A stretch of 64,000 nt of DNA. Source: Brevundimonas subvibrioides. GTDB lineage: Bacteria; Pseudomonadota; Alphaproteobacteria; Caulobacterales; Caulobacteraceae. The notes under the pieces are model-generated. The model was not told where the DNA came from, did not search any database, and saw only the letters and a program-made list of their open reading frames with translations. Below are positions 63,623-64,000 of this stretch, one piece after another. The DNA is taken from positions 297,985-361,984 of the forward strand of contig NZ_NCEQ01000001.1 in NCBI RefSeq assembly GCF_002280785.1. The letters are read 5' to 3'. Every line of letters starts with the position of its first letter. Position 1 is the first letter of the stretch. A program made the translations under genes and the position numbers.

Positions 63623-64000
63623 GTGTCGAATCTGTTCCGCAAGGAAGCCGTCACCCACGCCACCCGCCGCCTCGCGGGCGAGGTCGTGCTGGCCTCGTCC
63701 GTCCCTTCCCGCGTGCTTGCCGGGCTGATGGTGGCGGTGGTACTAGGCGGCGCGACCTTCGCCGCCACCGCCTCCTATGCCCGCAAGGAGACCGTGGCGG
63801 GCTGGCTGACGCCGCAGGCGGGCATGATCCGGCTGGCCGCGCGCCAGGGCGGGATCGTCTCCAGCGTGCATGTGCGCGAGGGCGACCGGGTCGTCGCCGG
63901 GCAACCCATTGCAACCCTGACGTTGTCTTCGGCCCTGGAGGGCGGTGACAGTTTCGCGGCCCTGTCGCGCAGCCTGGACGCGCAGGGCGCGGCGGCCGGA
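63623..64000 (+). CDS. HlyD-family secretion adaptor, N-terminal part
   Basis: 126 residues are visible; the gene continues beyond the right edge. I chose the GTG at 63623, which starts MSNLFRKEAVTHATRRLAGE. After this cytoplasmic end comes one membrane helix (RVLAGLMVAVVLGGATFAAT), then SYARKETVAGWLTPQAGMIRLAARQGGIVSSVHVREGDRVVAGQP, the biotinyl-lipoyl-like barrel of CvaA-type membrane fusion proteins. These adaptors work with a C39-peptidase ABC exporter to secrete double-glycine peptides. It is divergent from the microcin-like peptide gene, with 123 bp between them. Confidence 0.9.
   Translation, partial: MSNLFRKEAVTHATRRLAGEVVLASSVPSRVLAGLMVAVVLGGATFAATASYARKETVAGWLTPQAGMIRLAARQGGIVSSVHVREGDRVVAGQPIATLTLSSALEGGDSFAALSRSLDAQGAAAG

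Overview
The window looks like a chromosomal segment of a Caulobacteraceae alphaproteobacterium, most likely Brevundimonas or a close relative. The DNA is very GC-rich (roughly two thirds by eye). The gene order yebC ... ruvC-ruvA-ruvB ... ybgC-tolQ-tolR-tolA-tolB-pal ... cpoB-tilS-ftsH ... folP is the classical alphaproteobacterial arrangement. No rRNA, tRNA or CRISPR array was recognised.

Left part (1-7.6 kb): a two-component system with a PepSY-like partner, then PhzF, GNAT and nucleotidyltransferase genes, thiD, folP, a small winged-helix regulator with its membrane partner, and an acyltransferase-3 membrane protein. Core block (7.6-31 kb, almost all on the minus strand): ftsH, tilS, cpoB, a DUF3667 zinc-ribbon membrane protein, pal, the Tol system, ybgC, two hydrolases, a BrnT/BrnA toxin-antitoxin pair coupled to ruvB, the Holliday-junction genes ruvABC, MgtC, an M20 peptidase, a hemerythrin, a crescentin-like coiled-coil protein and yebC. 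Middle (31-42.5 kb): ordinary metabolism, including chrA, a thioesterase, alcohol dehydrogenase, ribokinase plus nucleoside hydrolase, a PhoX phosphatase behind a probable Pho box, a racemase and D-cysteine desulfhydrase.

The right third (42.5-64 kb) is accessory and visibly damaged. It holds two BLUF photoreceptor genes, each paired with an intact or truncated D-cysteine desulfhydrase. A hydrolase-OsmC gene has been collapsed by an internal deletion. A TPP riboswitch precedes a thiC gene that is frameshifted by an internal deletion. A low-GC TIR-domain gene follows, then a dead zeta-toxin remnant and a cluster of palindromic repeats. After eda, an OmpA lipoprotein, katG and an LVIVD/DUF305 pair comes a complete EcoRII-type restriction-modification operon (dcm-vsr-EcoRII). 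An MNT/HEPN toxin-antitoxin pair lies between two copies of the 3' end of lepA, beside a groEL-lepA mosaic. The window ends in what appears to be a microcin export locus: a double-glycine-leader peptide, a two-lobed aspartic protease with a PDZ domain, and a divergent HlyD adaptor cut by the edge.

A family of 130-180 bp palindromic elements (arms of the type CCTCCCCC...GGGGGAGG) recurs at least eight times, with half copies as well. Some copies lie between genes, but others have become coding sequence: inside tilS, at the C-terminus of RuvC and at the C-terminus of a DUF559 protein. Two related helix-turn-helix genes 9 kb apart share a conserved leader of about 60 bp.
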